DNA of 64,000 nucleotides from Ulota crispa (lineage: Eukaryota > Streptophyta > Bryopsida > Orthotrichales > Orthotrichaceae). Position 1 is the first letter of the stretch; each line of letters begins with the position of its first letter. The stretch lies in contig OY987243.1 of the NCBI GenBank assembly GCA_963920765.1, forward strand, positions 31,123,060 to 31,187,059. Reading direction: 5' to 3'. This document shows, piece by piece, positions 62,407-64,000 of the stretch. Under the pieces are notes generated by a model. The model had not been told where the DNA came from. It did no database searches and saw nothing but the letters and a program-made list of their open reading frames with translations. A program made the translations under genes and the position numbers.

Positions 62407-63861
62407 CTATTGTGAAGATTGCATGGTGGCTACTGCGTCACTTAGTTGCCATCACTTGAGCTGCAACTTATAGTTATATTGTATTCACGTAAGTGTGAGC
62501 CACAATCTCACTTCATGAATGGTGATAGTTTCACACCAAATATATGGTCGAAATGGGCCTTTAGTGTAGTTGCTACAGCAAGAATGCCAAAAGAACGGAA
62601 CTAAAATAAAGTCAGCTAATCAATATATGTGGATGCAAAAATCATGGCTTGTTATTCATAATTGGTGATGTCTAAACCTCTTAAGCCAAATGAAGCAAAT
62701 TCTCAAACATAAACAGAAACAATAGCAAGTAGGGAATAAATATTGCAAAAAGTCTGAAAGCACTAACAAGCAAACAGACAATAATACATATACAGGTTCA
62801 AGGTTTTGGACATATCCTCCTCTTAACCAAAAACAAAAACAATCACTCAAGGCTAACAGCCAAAATACTATTTGATCTTGAAAAGATTTATGCAAAAAGA
62901 GGGCTAGAATTTGGTTCCCGAGTTCGATTATCATATTCACTGGATACAGCTCTTGCCCCGAGTCCCAACGACTTCGCGCCAAATCTCCGAAAACATACTA
63001 CCCCGTGAGCACTTATTTAGCAAACCGAGACTTTGAAACATAATGTAAAGGGACAGGTACCGACTTCAAGGTCTCCTCCAATCAGATGTCGAATGATCAG
63101 TGCAACTTCACACACCGGTCACAGTGTCCAGTGTCCCTCAGTTTTCAGCAGAAGTACACCACCTCTCAGGTTAAAATAACAAATCAAGTCTCGCTTTCAG
63201 TGCTGAACACTGTTCAAAATCAAGCGTTCTCGTATTTCCCAATTCAGGGTGCCAACCAACTAGTGTACTCACGACCAATCAAGGCACAGGAATAGGCGAG
63301 TACTGCAACAGTTCACAATGTCTGCGAGCGGACGAGTCACCGCAAGTATTGAACGATGATGACAACCTCCAGCGCCGGCACTGGCTGCCCTAAATCCTAC
63401 AAAAACCTTGCTGGTCTCGAGGTGGGAGTGACCACCACAACTGCAAGAAGAGAGCCGTGAATCAAAAAGGCAAACACATGGGCTATCACAGAAGCGTGTC
63501 GCCATCCTCAACATAGTCCATCGCTCATGGTCCCTGCCTACCCAACTACCGCTCCCACATCCGTTTCCTCTCCCACGCGGCGCATTCCACCGCACACTGC
63601 CCATAGCTGCACTGCCGGCCTTGCGCATCCGCTCCTGGCTCCTCCAGCCTTCACAAAAAATCCTCCGCCCACTCCTCCACTCGCTCCCCGCGACTCCCGC
63701 CTGCATGCGGGCGGGTAAAGGTCGAGGAAGACGTATATCTCCGTGATCCCCAAAACCGAGGGCTTATGATCACCAACTCTCCAAGCCTCACTCCCTCGCC
63801 CCTGCTGGCTGCTGCTGCTCACTCGCCGTAGTCGCCGTCGTCGTCGCCCCCGTCCCGGTCA
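62407..63861. other. Intergenic and CCT6 3' flank
   Basis: The right part (from about 63300) is GC-rich and probably includes the CCT6 3' untranslated region (minus strand). Open frames there are long only because of high GC content. Nothing else is recognised. Confidence 0.4.
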
Positions 63862-64000
63862 TTATTGCTTGCGCATGTTGCGCCCCGCCCGGATGACCTC
63901 GTCCACCAGCAGCAGCTGCGCCGCGATCACCGGCGCCGCCGAGATGATCTGCCGCTTCACCGAGTAGTTGTCGAACACGCCCTGCACGCTCGGGTCCATG
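63862..64000 (-). CDS. CCT6: T-complex protein 1 subunit zeta, last exon (partial)
   Basis: The minus-strand reading frame at the right edge encodes VQGVFDNYSVKRQIISAAPV and then LLLVDEVIRAGRNMRKQ before TAA at 63864-63862. This is the characteristic C-terminus of the zeta subunit of the cytosolic CCT/TRiC chaperonin, which folds actin, tubulin and other clients in ATP-driven double rings. Only about 46 codons are inside the window; the rest lies to the right. Codon use is very GC-rich (CTG, GTG, GCG). DNYSVK...LLVDEVIRAGR separates zeta from the other CCT subunits. Confidence 0.93.
   Translation of the reverse strand, partial: MDPSVQGVFDNYSVKRQIISAAPVIAAQLLLVDEVIRAGRNMRKQ

Noticed and set aside
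63269-63822. Overlapping open frames on both strands next to CCT6
   Set aside because: They are Pro/Ser/Arg- or Gly-rich readings of GC-rich DNA, without motifs; the region is better explained as the CCT6 3' flank.

Overview
The window looks like nuclear DNA of a land plant, most likely a non-seed plant (moss, liverwort, lycophyte or fern grade). It has many short GT-AG introns, AT-rich intergenic DNA full of small inverted-repeat transposons, and a split gene for a class A penicillin-binding protein. That family is known in streptophyte algae, mosses and lycophytes, where it serves plastid peptidoglycan, and is absent from flowering plants. I cannot name the species from sequence alone.

Five multi-exon or intronless genes and one terminal gene fragment can be read. 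From left to right they are: (1) a short-chain dehydrogenase/reductase of the plant 15-hydroxyprostaglandin-dehydrogenase-like type (minus, 3' end outside the window), whose promoter and non-coding first exon are tandemly duplicated; (2) the plastid penicillin-binding protein, 20 exons, 923 aa (plus); (3) an EARLY STARVATION 1 (ESV1) homologue, 12 exons, 478 aa (minus); (4) a 926-aa protein with a DEDDy 3'-5' exonuclease and a Mut7-C/zinc-ribbon module, 8 exons (minus), carrying a roughly 345-residue insertion inside the exonuclease fold; (5) a small LEA-like protein, intronless, with two ACGTGG (ABRE/G-box) elements upstream (plus); (6) the last exon of chaperonin subunit CCT6/zeta (minus), cut by the right edge. 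In all four internal multi-exon models the exon phases agree across every junction, and the three complete ones sum to whole codons ending in a stop.

Between genes the DNA is repeat-rich. I see at least six families of foldback or terminal-inverted-repeat elements: a family with GGGAAAATTTCATG ends (three copies, two in introns); TTAACCCC ends (three copies); CACTA-type ends; a family with GTGCATTTAGGTTGCC ends; one Stowaway-like element; and elements sharing a TTAGCTAGCTTCC core. There is also a decayed LINE reverse transcriptase (15.5-16.7 kb), an old segmental duplication (26.7-28.2 kb against 30.5-33.0 kb) whose copies act as empty sites for each other's insertions, and an AT-rich gene desert at 45.2-60.4 kb.

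Two genes point to the plastid: PBP (peptidoglycan synthesis, chloroplast division) and ESV1 (starch granule stability). The other genes are an apparently unrelated mix, as is usual for plant nuclear DNA. The least explained items are the insertion inside the Mut7-like exonuclease and an orphan ORF at 29.3-29.9 kb with an RNxxxH motif like that of HEPN domains.
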